DNA of 64,000 nucleotides from Pseudomonas sp. RIT288 (GTDB lineage: Bacteria > Pseudomonadota > Gammaproteobacteria > Pseudomonadales > Pseudomonadaceae), in the NCBI RefSeq assembly GCF_000631985.1, contig NZ_JFYN01000034.1, positions 558,001 to 622,000 of the forward strand. Reading direction: 5' to 3'. Under the pieces are notes generated by a model. It had not been told where the DNA came from, did no database searches, and was given only the letters and a program-made list of their open reading frames with translations. Both the position numbers and the translations under genes were made by a program. Of the stretch, positions 8,849-15,748 are shown piece after piece. Each line of letters opens with the position of its first letter. The first letter of the stretch is position 1.

Positions 8849-9343
8849 ATGACCGCCAAATACCTTGCAGCCAGCCTCGCCCTCGGCCTCAGCACCAGCG
8901 TTTTCGCCGCCCCTGAACTGCCGCGTCACGCCGACCTGGATCTGAAAACCGCACGCCTGCTGGTCGACACCGCGCTGAGCAATTGCACCGCCACGGTGTC
9001 GGTACTCGACCGTGGCGGCAACCTGCTGGTGATCCTGCGCGGCGACGGCATCGGCCCGCACAACACCGCTGCCAGCCAGCGCAAAGCCTACACCGCGCTA
9101 TCGACGAAAACCCCGACCCGGTTGTTCGCCGAGCGCGCCCGCAGCAACCCGGAAACCGCCAACCTCAACACCCTCGATGAGCTGCTGTTGCTCGGCGGCG
9201 GCATCCCGCTATTCGCCGCTGATGAACTGGTCGGCGCCATGGGCGTGGCCGGTTCCGGCAGCGGCGAGCAGGACGAAAGCTGTGCCATCAAGGCCGCCGA
9301 AAAGGCCGGCCTGACCTTCACCCGTTCCCAAAAAGGAGACTGA
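8849..9343 (+). CDS. Secreted GlcG/HbpS-like heme-binding protein
   Basis: A 164-residue protein with an N-terminal signal peptide ending around VFA-APEL (residue 21). The mature part is a Haem_degrading/GlcG-HbpS domain: it has the LDRGGNLLVILR strand, the ASQRKAYTA helix and the GGGIPLF and GAMGVAGSG glycine-rich segments of this family. In Streptomyces HbpS is a redox and heme sensor; the role in pseudomonads is not settled. The gene is 2 bp from the hydroxyisourate hydrolase gene and is read away from hprRS across a shared operator region, so it is probably an oxidative-stress-induced periplasmic protein. That last step is inference. Confidence 0.78.
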   Translation: MTAKYLAASLALGLSTSVFAAPELPRHADLDLKTARLLVDTALSNCTATVSVLDRGGNLLVILRGDGIGPHNTAASQRKAYTALSTKTPTRLFAERARSNPETANLNTLDELLLLGGGIPLFAADELVGAMGVAGSGSGEQDESCAIKAAEKAGLTFTRSQKGD

Positions 9344-9345
9344 CC

Positions 9346-9756
9346 ATGACTACCCTGCGCATGACCTTCGCCGCACTCGGCCTGAGTGCCTTCTCCAGCC
9401 TGGCGCTGGCCGCCGGCAACCCGCTGAGCGTGCACGTGCTCAACCTGGAAAACGGCCTGCCCTCGCCGGGCGTCAACGTGACGCTGGAAAAACACATCGG
9501 CCAGAACTGGCAACCACTGGCCCAGGGCACCACCAACGAACAGGGGCGCATCGCCGAACTGTTCCCGGCCAAACAGCCTTTCGAGGCGGGCGAATACCGG
9601 GTGGTGTTCAAGACCGGCGAGTATTTCGAGAAGAACAAGCGCGAGACGTTTTTCCCGGAGATCCCGGTGATCTTCCAGGTGAAGCAGACTGATCAGCACT
9701 ACCACATCCCGTTGCTGCTCAGCCCTTATGGTTTCTCGACCTATCGCGGCTCCTGA
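9346..9756 (+). CDS. uraH: Periplasmic 5-hydroxyisourate hydrolase (transthyretin-like)
   Basis: A 136-residue protein with a signal peptide ending near LALA-AGNPL (residue 23), followed by a transthyretin-related domain. The family hallmarks are present: HVLNLENGLPSPGV at the start, the RIAELF segment, and the C-terminal YRGS tetrapeptide that marks hydroxyisourate hydrolases rather than transthyretin. The enzyme converts 5-hydroxyisourate from urate oxidation to OHCU. No other urate genes are nearby. A periplasmic copy beside an HprRS-type system parallels E. coli hiuH (yedX). It follows the GlcG-like gene at once and ends before a REP pair. Confidence 0.9.
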   Translation: MTTLRMTFAALGLSAFSSLALAAGNPLSVHVLNLENGLPSPGVNVTLEKHIGQNWQPLAQGTTNEQGRIAELFPAKQPFEAGEYRVVFKTGEYFEKNKRETFFPEIPVIFQVKQTDQHYHIPLLLSPYGFSTYRGS

Positions 9757-9774
9757 ATCAACACAGATCAAAAA

Positions 9775-9864
9775 TGTGGGAGCGAGCCTGCTCGCGAAGG
9801 CGTCGGTTCAGTCGACATCACCGTTGAATGACCCACCGCTTTCGCGAGCAGGCTCGCTCCCACA
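9775..9864. repeat. REP pair (GTGGGAGCGAGCCTGCTCGCGAA type)
   Basis: Two 24-bp inverted copies of TGTGGGAGCGAGCCTGCTCGCGAA flank a 42-bp centre. The pair lies between the convergent uraH and Crp/Fnr genes. Confidence 0.85.
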
Positions 9865-9882
9865 GGGGATCTCAGGTGCCCG

Positions 9883-10560
9883 TCAAATTGTCGCCAGCGC
9901 GCGCAATCGCTCGGCATCGAGAATCTCGATCTCGCCATACCCCAGCCCGATAACCCCCTGCGCCTGCAGATCCTTGAGGATCTGGTTGGTGGTCTGCCGT
10001 GACAGCGACAGCATCGACGCCAACTGCTCTTGCGGCAGTTGCAGCACCCGACGTGGCGCATCGATTTCACCGTAGCCTTCGGCGATCATCAACAAGCGAT
10101 GGGCCAGGCGTGCCGGAGCCGGCAGCAGGCTCAACTGTTCGAGATTGATAAAGGTCAGGCGCAGTTTGTGGCTCATCAGCAACGCCAGTTGGCGCCAGTA
10201 CACCGGCTGTTCGTCGAGGATTTTCAGCAGCGTGGCCTGCGGGATATTCAGCAGCATGCACGGCCCGACTGCATACGCATCGTGAGTCCGTGGCTGGCCG
10301 TCGAACAGGCTGATTTCGCCGAACCAGTGCGGCGCCTCCACCAGGCTCAGCAACGCCTCCTTGCCCTGCTCGCTCACCGCCCCGATACGAATCGCGCCAT
10401 CAAGCACCGCGTACAACCCGCACGGCGCATCACCGCGCTGGAATAAACGCTGCCCCGCCGTCAGCCGCCGCTCCCGGGCCGCCGCCAGCAGACTATCCTG
10501 AAAGGATGAAGGCAGATGACTGAACCATTGCCCGGTCATCAGCCGTGAACGCTTATCCAT
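9883..10560 (-). CDS. Crp/Fnr family transcriptional regulator
   Basis: A 225-residue regulator from the ATG at 10560. Residues of about 15-120 form a cyclic-nucleotide-binding-like beta barrel (RLFQRGDAPCGLYAVLDGAIRIG, written here in part, and WFGEISLFDGQPRTHDA). The C-terminal winged helix has LPQEQLASMLSLSRQTTNQI as recognition helix. No clustered cysteines for an Fnr-type Fe-S site are seen, and the cAMP-contact residues of true Crp are not clearly kept, so the ligand is unknown. It is divergent from the DUF962 gene across 82 bp, a possible target. Confidence 0.85.
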   Translation of the reverse strand: MDKRSRLMTGQWFSHLPSSFQDSLLAAARERRLTAGQRLFQRGDAPCGLYAVLDGAIRIGAVSEQGKEALLSLVEAPHWFGEISLFDGQPRTHDAYAVGPCMLLNIPQATLLKILDEQPVYWRQLALLMSHKLRLTFINLEQLSLLPAPARLAHRLLMIAEGYGEIDAPRRVLQLPQEQLASMLSLSRQTTNQILKDLQAQGVIGLGYGEIEILDAERLRALATI

Positions 10561-10642
10561 GATCTCTCCCAATTGTCGCCTGCCTGACAGAGCGAATGCC
10601 GAACCCGAGGCATGCTGCACGCACCCTATAGGAGGAACAACA

Positions 10643-11170
10643 ATGAAAAGCCTCGTCGACCATCTCAGTCAATACGCCGCCTACCATCGCGACCCGCGCA
10701 ACATCGCCAGCCACTTTATCGGCATTCCGCTGATCGTGGTGGCGGTGGCGGTGTTGTTGTCGCGACCAGAATGGTCACTGGGCGGCTTGTGGGTATCGCC
10801 GGCGGTGCTGCTGGCGCTGGCGTCGGCGTGGTTCTACCTGCGCCTGGAACTGAAGCTGGGCATTCTGATGACCCTGTTGATGGGGCTGTCGGTCTGGGCC
10901 GGGCACACGCTGGCGCAGCAGAGCACCATGATCTGGCTGAGCAGTGGCCTGGCGATGTTTGTGATTGGCTGGGTGATCCAGTTTGTCGGGCACCACTATG
11001 AAGGACGCAAACCGGCATTTGTCGATGATGTCAGCGGGTTGATTGTCGGGCCGTTGTTCGTGGTGGCCGAACTGGCGTTCCTGCTGGGAATGCGCCATGA
11101 GTTGAAAGAACAGATCGAGGCGCGGGCGGGGGTGGTGCGGGTCAATCCGAATCGCAAAGCGGCGGCTTAG
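10643..11170 (+). CDS. DUF962/Mpo1-like membrane protein
   Basis: A 175-residue inner-membrane protein. The start ATG at 10643 has a strong GGAGGA site 6 bp upstream. The N-terminal motif YAAYHRDPRNIASHFIGIPL and the later QFVGHHYEGRKPA are the conserved histidine-bearing segments of the DUF962 family, whose yeast member Mpo1 is an Fe-dependent dioxygenase acting on 2-hydroxy fatty acids. Four hydrophobic segments are visible (about residues 28-45, 50-66, 72-88, 93-110), plus a possible fifth near 145. A bacterial substrate is not known. Divergent from a Crp/Fnr regulator; ends before a REP pair. Confidence 0.78.
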   Translation: MKSLVDHLSQYAAYHRDPRNIASHFIGIPLIVVAVAVLLSRPEWSLGGLWVSPAVLLALASAWFYLRLELKLGILMTLLMGLSVWAGHTLAQQSTMIWLSSGLAMFVIGWVIQFVGHHYEGRKPAFVDDVSGLIVGPLFVVAELAFLLGMRHELKEQIEARAGVVRVNPNRKAAA

Positions 11171-11178
11171 GCCGCTTT

Positions 11179-11255
11179 AAAAGATCGCAGCCTGCGGCAG
11201 CTCCTACAGAGGATACGCATTCCAATGTAGGAGCAGCCGCAGGCTGCGATCTTTT
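11179..11255. repeat. REP-like hairpin (GATCGCAGCCTGCGGCAGCTCCTACA type)
   Basis: A long inverted repeat of AAAAGATCGCAGCCTGCGGC and its complement around a 17-bp loop, between convergent DUF962 and cysA. It can serve as a terminator for both. This second REP family recurs at 15195, 19002, 20286, 30786 and 39173. Confidence 0.85.
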
Positions 11256-11259
11256 GCTT

Positions 11260-12249
11260 TTAGAGATTGGCGATTTTCTGCCAGACCTTCGGTTTGAAGA
11301 ACAGCGTTTCACCCTTGGCCAAACCGATCAGGCTGTCGTGATCCTTAACCACTTCGGCCTCGATCAGATCGGCCTGCCCTTCCACCTTCAACGTCACCCG
11401 CGTGGTCGCACCCAACGGGCGGATATCACGCACTTCAGCGGCGTGGTGATCTTCCAGCTCATGCTTGGACAACGACACTTCGTGCGGACGGAACAGCACG
11501 TGGTTGTCGTCGCTGAGCAACAAGCGGTTCGAGTCGCCGAGGAAGTGGTAAACGAAATCGCTGGCCGGGTTTTCGTAGACGTCGCCCGGCGAGCCGATCT
11601 GCTCGATCACGCCCTTGTTCATCACCACAATACGGTCGGCGACTTCCATCGCTTCTTCCTGGTCGTGGGTCACGAATACCGAGGTCAGGTTGATGTCTTC
11701 GTGCAGCCGCGCGAGCCAGCGGCGCAGCTCTTTACGCACCTTGGCGTCGAGGGCGCCGAACGGCTCGTCGAGCAGCAGCACTTTCGGCTCCACCGCCAAC
11801 GCGCGCGCGAGGGCGATACGCTGACGCTGGCCGCCGGACAGTTGCTCCGGGTAGCGATCCGCCAGCCAGTCCAGTTGCACCATGTTCAGCAGCTCGTGGA
11901 CCTTGGTCGCGATCTGGCTTTCGCTCGGGCGTTGGTTTTTCGGTTTCATGCGCAGGCCGAACGCGACGTTGTCGAACACCGTCATGTGGCGGAACAAGGC
12001 GTAGTGCTGGAACACGAAACCGACGTTGCGATCACGCACATCGTGGCCGGAGACGTCTTCACCGTGAAACACGATATTGCCCTGATCCGGGGTTTCCAGG
12101 CCGGCGATGATCCGCAGCAGCGTGGTCTTGCCACAACCGGACGGCCCGAGCAGCGCCACCAGTTCACCGCTCTGGATGTCCAGGCTGATGTTGTCCAGCG
12201 CCTTGAACGCATTGAAATTCTTGCTGACGTTACGCACTTCGATCGACAT
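11260..12249 (-). CDS. cysA: Sulfate/thiosulfate ABC importer ATPase CysA
   Basis: ATP-binding subunit of the sulfate importer, 329 residues. Walker A is GPSGCGKTT near residue 34, the signature is LSGGQRQRIALARAL near residue 135, and Walker B with D-loop is LLLDEPFGALDAKV, followed by the switch histidine in VTHDQEEA. The C-terminal 90 residues form the TOBE-type regulatory domain of CysA. It is the last gene of oscA-sbp-cysT-cysW-cysA; only 3 bp separate it from cysW. Expression is presumably controlled by CysB and sulfur supply, which the sequence alone does not prove. Confidence 0.95.
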   Translation of the reverse strand: MSIEVRNVSKNFNAFKALDNISLDIQSGELVALLGPSGCGKTTLLRIIAGLETPDQGNIVFHGEDVSGHDVRDRNVGFVFQHYALFRHMTVFDNVAFGLRMKPKNQRPSESQIATKVHELLNMVQLDWLADRYPEQLSGGQRQRIALARALAVEPKVLLLDEPFGALDAKVRKELRRWLARLHEDINLTSVFVTHDQEEAMEVADRIVVMNKGVIEQIGSPGDVYENPASDFVYHFLGDSNRLLLSDDNHVLFRPHEVSLSKHELEDHHAAEVRDIRPLGATTRVTLKVEGQADLIEAEVVKDHDSLIGLAKGETLFFKPKVWQKIANL

Positions 12250-12252
12250 GAA

Positions 12253-13125
12253 TTATTCCTCCGCGGCGCTGGCGCGCAGGCGGTTGATACGGTTTTCGCT
12301 CCACTGCTTGAGCAGCAGGATGAAGAGCGCCAGGATCAGCAACAGGCTCGCCACGGCGAACGCGGCCACGTGGTTGTATTCGTTGTAGAGGATCTCGACG
12401 TGCAGCGGCAAGGTGTTGGTCACCCCGCGAATGTGCCCGGAAACCACCGACACCGCACCGAACTCACCCATGGCCCGCGCGGTACACAGCACCACGCCAT
12501 AGATCAGGCCCCATTTGATGTTGGGGACGGTGACATGCCAGAACATTTGCCAGCCATTGGCACCGAGCAAGCGCGCGGCTTCCTCTTCCTGCGTGCCTTG
12601 TTCCTGCATCAGCGGGATCAGCTCGCGGGCCACGAACGGCACGGTGACGAAGATCGTCGCCAGCACGATGCCCGGCAGGGCGAAGACGATCTGAATGTCG
12701 TGATCCTGCAGCCACGGCCCGAACAGGCCTTGGGCGCCGAACATCAGCACGTAGACTAAACCTGCGATCACCGGCGATACCGAGAACGGCAGGTCGATCA
12801 GCGTCACCAGCATGCTCTTGCCGCGGAACGAATATTTGCTCACGCACCACGCGGCGCTGACGCCGAACACCAGGTTCAGCGGCACCGAAATCAGCACGGC
12901 GATCACCGTGAGTTTCAGCGCCGACAAAGCGTCCGGTTCAAAGATCGCCGTGAAGAATGCGCCGAGGCCATTCTTCAAACCTTGCGACACCACGATGAAC
13001 AGCGGCAGTACCAGAAACAGAAAAAAGATCAGCCAGCCGAGACCGATCAGCACGCGCCGCGAAGTAGCACTGCCACGCCGTGCAGCGTTGGCCGAGGACG
13101 CGGCCGCAATAGACGATTGGGACAT
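12253..13125 (-). CDS. cysW: Sulfate ABC importer permease CysW
   Basis: Inner-membrane permease of 290 residues. About six membrane segments are seen, the first at residues 27-48. The EAA loop is EEEAARLLGANGWQMFWHVT near residue 190, and SGHIRGVTNTLPLHVE close to the C-terminus is characteristic of CysW. It pairs with CysT to form the channel energised by CysA. It starts 13 bp downstream of the cysT stop and has a GGAG site. Confidence 0.95.
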   Translation of the reverse strand: MSQSSIAAASSANAARRGSATSRRVLIGLGWLIFFLFLVLPLFIVVSQGLKNGLGAFFTAIFEPDALSALKLTVIAVLISVPLNLVFGVSAAWCVSKYSFRGKSMLVTLIDLPFSVSPVIAGLVYVLMFGAQGLFGPWLQDHDIQIVFALPGIVLATIFVTVPFVARELIPLMQEQGTQEEEAARLLGANGWQMFWHVTVPNIKWGLIYGVVLCTARAMGEFGAVSVVSGHIRGVTNTLPLHVEILYNEYNHVAAFAVASLLLILALFILLLKQWSENRINRLRASAAEE

Positions 13126-13138
13126 GGTTCGCGCCTCC

Positions 13139-13957
13139 TTATGGGGTTTCGATGCGCCGCTGCAACAGGTTGATCAGCAGCAACAGGACGAAGGAAACCA
13201 CCAGCATCAGCACGCCGATGGAAGTGGCGCCGGTGTAATCGTACTGGTCGAGCTTGACCATGATCAGCAGCGGCAGGATCTCGGTTTTCATCGGCATGTT
13301 GCCGGCGATGAAAATCACCGAGCCGTACTCGCCGACACCCCGGGCAAACGCCAAAGCAAAACCGGTCAGCCAGGCGGGCAACAGCGCTGGCAGGAGGATA
13401 TGGCGGAACACCTGCAAAGGTTTCGCGCCAAGGCAGGCGGCGGCTTCTTCGACTTCACGGGGAATGTCAGCCAGTACCGGCTGCACCGTGCGCACCACGA
13501 ACGGCAGCGTGACGAAAGTCAGCGCGAGGGTGATGCCCAACGGGGTGTAGGCGATCTTGAAACCGAGATCGGCGGCGAACTGTCCGACCAGACCGGTCGG
13601 GGTGTACAGCGCGGTCAGGGCGATACCGGCCACCGCCGTCGGAAGGGCGAACGGCAAGTCGATCATCGCGTCGATCACCTTGCGTCCGGGGAAGGTGTAG
13701 CGCACCAGCACCCAGGCCAATAGCGTACCGATGATGCCGTTGATGATCGCCGCACACAGCGCGGTGCCGAAGCTCAGCTTCAAGGCTGCCAGCACACGTG
13801 GCGCGGTGATGATCGTCCAGAACTGATCCCAGGTGAGTTGGGCGGCGTGGACGAACATCGCCGCCAGCGGGATAAGCACAATCAGGCTGAGGTACACCAA
13901 GGTGTAACCCAGCGTCAGCCCGAAGCCGGGTATGACGGGGGAGATACGACGCGACAT
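13139..13957 (-). CDS. cysT: Sulfate ABC importer permease CysT (CysU)
   Basis: Inner-membrane permease of 272 residues. The N-terminal PVIPGFGLTLGYTLVYLSLI and the FTFPGRK-like RYTFPGRKVIDAMIDLPFAL segment fit CysT. The EAA loop is EEAAACLGAKPLQVFRHILL near residue 172. It lies between sbp (upstream, with a REP pair in the gap) and cysW. The substrate is sulfate or thiosulfate delivered by the periplasmic Sbp protein. Confidence 0.95.
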   Translation of the reverse strand: MSRRISPVIPGFGLTLGYTLVYLSLIVLIPLAAMFVHAAQLTWDQFWTIITAPRVLAALKLSFGTALCAAIINGIIGTLLAWVLVRYTFPGRKVIDAMIDLPFALPTAVAGIALTALYTPTGLVGQFAADLGFKIAYTPLGITLALTFVTLPFVVRTVQPVLADIPREVEEAAACLGAKPLQVFRHILLPALLPAWLTGFALAFARGVGEYGSVIFIAGNMPMKTEILPLLIMVKLDQYDYTGATSIGVLMLVVSFVLLLLINLLQRRIETP

Positions 13958-13984
13958 AAAAGTCCTTGGTTAAAAACGCATCAA

Positions 13985-14074
13985 TGTGGGAGCGAGCCTG
14001 CTCGCGAAGAGGGAGTATCAGTCAACGTGCTTGTCGCCTGAAATACCGCCTTCGCGAGCAGGCTCGCTCCCACA
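13985..14074. repeat. REP pair inside the sulfate operon
   Basis: Inverted copies of TGTGGGAGCGAGCCTGCTCGCGAA occupy the sbp-cysT gap. Because both genes are read in the same direction, the hairpin may protect the upstream sbp mRNA or reduce read-through, giving more binding protein than permease. Confidence 0.85.
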
Positions 14075-14112
14075 TGTCATGTGCCCAAACATCAGGCTGG
14101 TTAAGGGTGAGA

Positions 14113-15126
14113 TTACTGCGCCTGATAGATCTGGTCGAACACGCCACCGTCGTTGAAGAATTTCGGCTGCGCGGTTTTCCAGCCGCCGAAGTCCTTGTCG
14201 ATGGTCACCAGTTCCAGTTTCGGGAACTGCTGGGCGTACTTCGCCGCCACGTCCTTGTCACGCGGACGGTAGAAGTTCTTCGCCGCGATCTCCTGACCGG
14301 CCGGGCTGTACAGGTGCTTGAGATAGGCTTCGGCGATCTGCTCGTTGCCCTTCTTCTCGGCGTTCTTGTCGACCACCGCCACCGGTGGTTCGGCCAGAAT
14401 CGACAGTGACGGCACAACGATGTCGAACTTGTCAGCGCCGCCGTCTTCTTTCAGTGCCAGGAACGCTTCGTTTTCCCAAGCCAGCAACACGTCACCCTGA
14501 CCGTTGTTGACGAAGGTGATGGTCGAGCCACGGGCGCCGGTGTCCAGTACCGGAACGTGCTTGAACAGGGTCTGCACGTACTCTTTGGCTTTTTCTTCGC
14601 TGCCGCCGTTGGCTTTCAGGCCATAGGCCCACGCGGCGAGGAAGTTCCAGCGCGCACCGCCGGAGGTTTTCGGGTTCGGAGTGATCACCGAGACGTCGTT
14701 CTTGACCAGGTCGCCCCAGTCCTTGATGCCTTTCGGGTTGCCCTTGCGCACCAGGAACACGATGGTCGAGGTGTACGGGGTGCTCGCTTCCGGCAGACGC
14801 TTCTGCCAGTCGGCGGGCAGGGTCTTGCCGAGCTTGGCGATTTCGTCGATGTCACCGGCCAGCGCCAGGGTCACGACGTCGGCGCGCAGACCGTCGATCA
14901 CCGCGCGGCCCTGCTTGCCCGAACCGCCATGGGATTGCTGGATTTTCACGGTGTCGCCGGCATGATCCTTCTGCCAGAACTTGATGAATTCGGCGTTGTA
15001 GTCCTGATACAGCTCGCGCGTCGGGTCGTACGACACGTTGAGCAGTTCGTAATCCTTGGCAACCGCGGAACCGGCAAACACAGCACTGGCCAGGGCGGCC
15101 AAAGCGTAACGGCGAATCGACGACAT
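14113..15126 (-). CDS. sbp: Periplasmic sulfate-binding protein Sbp
   Basis: A 337-residue binding protein that delivers sulfate to CysTWA. It begins at the ATG at 15126, which has an AGGAG site; the longer frame upstream was rejected. The signal peptide ends at about SAVA-KDYELLNVSYDPTREL. The conserved SHGGSGKQGRAVIDGL, PNPKTSGGARWNFLAAW and GQGDVLLAWENEA segments contact sulfate in this family. Downstream of oscA and upstream of cysT, with REP elements on both sides. Confidence 0.95.
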   Translation of the reverse strand: MSSIRRYALAALASAVFAGSAVAKDYELLNVSYDPTRELYQDYNAEFIKFWQKDHAGDTVKIQQSHGGSGKQGRAVIDGLRADVVTLALAGDIDEIAKLGKTLPADWQKRLPEASTPYTSTIVFLVRKGNPKGIKDWGDLVKNDVSVITPNPKTSGGARWNFLAAWAYGLKANGGSEEKAKEYVQTLFKHVPVLDTGARGSTITFVNNGQGDVLLAWENEAFLALKEDGGADKFDIVVPSLSILAEPPVAVVDKNAEKKGNEQIAEAYLKHLYSPAGQEIAAKNFYRPRDKDVAAKYAQQFPKLELVTIDKDFGGWKTAQPKFFNDGGVFDQIYQAQ

Positions 15127-15194
15127 GGTGAAAGCTCCTGGAATTCTTGGTGGTGGCTTTTTCTTATGTGTTGCTGGAATCGGGTTGCTCATCC

Positions 15195-15265
15195 AAAGAT
15201 CGCAGCCTTCGGCAGCTCCTGCACACACAGCCCCCTGTAGGAGCTGCCGCAGGCTGCGATCTTTT
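15195..15265. repeat. REP-like hairpin between oscA and sbp
   Basis: Inverted repeat of the GATCGCAGCC(T/C)TCGGCAGCTCCT family; the right arm reads GGAGCTGCCGCAGGCTGCGATCTTTT. It lies between two genes read in the same direction, so it may set their relative mRNA levels. Confidence 0.8.
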
Positions 15266-15275
15266 GATCTTCAGC

Positions 15276-15458
15276 TCAGCTCGGCTTGTTACCCGGCTGC
15301 TGCAAACGGAATTTCTCTTTGCGTTCGATCTGCACGACCTGGGCGTTGTGCACAGTGATCTCCACCGCGCCAAATCGCAGGTCGCGCAGGGCGCTCTGGA
15401 TTTCACGCAAGATGGTGGTTTCGTCCTGACCGTCAACGCTGCGAAGGGATGCGCTCAT
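15276..15458 (-). CDS. oscA: OscA small protein (DUF2292/YezD family)
   Basis: A 60-residue protein with the compact DUF2292 fold signature: helix ILREIQSALRDLRFGAVEIT followed by VHNAQVVQIERKEKFRL. In Pseudomonas corrugata the oscA gene, next to sbp, was linked to chromate resistance and to the use of organosulfur compounds. Here too it is the first gene before sbp and the cys transport genes. The biochemical role is unknown. It has an AAAGGAGCAGCACC leader with a good ribosome site. An AT-rich inverted repeat lies about 85 bp upstream. Confidence 0.88.
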   Translation of the reverse strand: MSASLRSVDGQDETTILREIQSALRDLRFGAVEITVHNAQVVQIERKEKFRLQQPGNKPS

Positions 15459-15540
15459 GGTGCTGCTCCTTTGAATGGGATATGCCTGGCAGTGGGCGGC
15501 ACTGCGTTCGGCGTGGAAGCAATATAAGAGAGGCGCAGAT

Positions 15541-15565
15541 ATTCTTAAAAAGACTATTTAAGAAT
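15541..15565. promoter_or_regulatory. Inverted repeat upstream of oscA, candidate operator
   Basis: ATTCTTAAA, 7 bp, TTTAAGAAT: perfect 9-bp arms. It sits 83 bp upstream of the oscA start and overlaps the expected -35 position for a TATATT-type -10 element read on the minus strand (around 15521-15526). A sulfur-status regulator such as CysB is the obvious candidate, but CysB sites are poorly conserved, so the assignment is a guess. Confidence 0.5.
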
Positions 15566-15643
15566 GTTTATATAACTAGAAAACATTATCTGACGGAGCA
15601 AGGGTTTGCGCGGTGTTCCCGCAACGAAAGAGCACCGCAACCC

Positions 15644-15740
15644 CTGTGGCGAGGGAGCTTGCTCCCGCTCGAGTGCGAAGCGCTCGCCGTTTTTTTGGGC
15701 CTGCTACGCAGTCCAGCGGGAGCAAGCTCCCTCGCCACAG
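15644..15740. repeat. REP pair (TGTGGCGAGGGAGCTTGCTCCCGCT type)
   Basis: Third REP family: CTGTGGCGAGGGAGCTTGCTCCCGCT and its inverted copy around a 45-bp centre that contains a further small palindrome. It is in the 290-bp gap between the end of the EAL/GGDEF gene and the oscA promoter. A relative of this element has entered a coding sequence at 58255. Confidence 0.85.
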
Positions 15741-15748
15741 AATCGGAC

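Noticed and set aside
11254..12759. 501-codon plus-strand frame opposite cysA/cysW
   Set aside because: Complete antisense overlap with two clear sulfate transporter genes and no protein features of its own.
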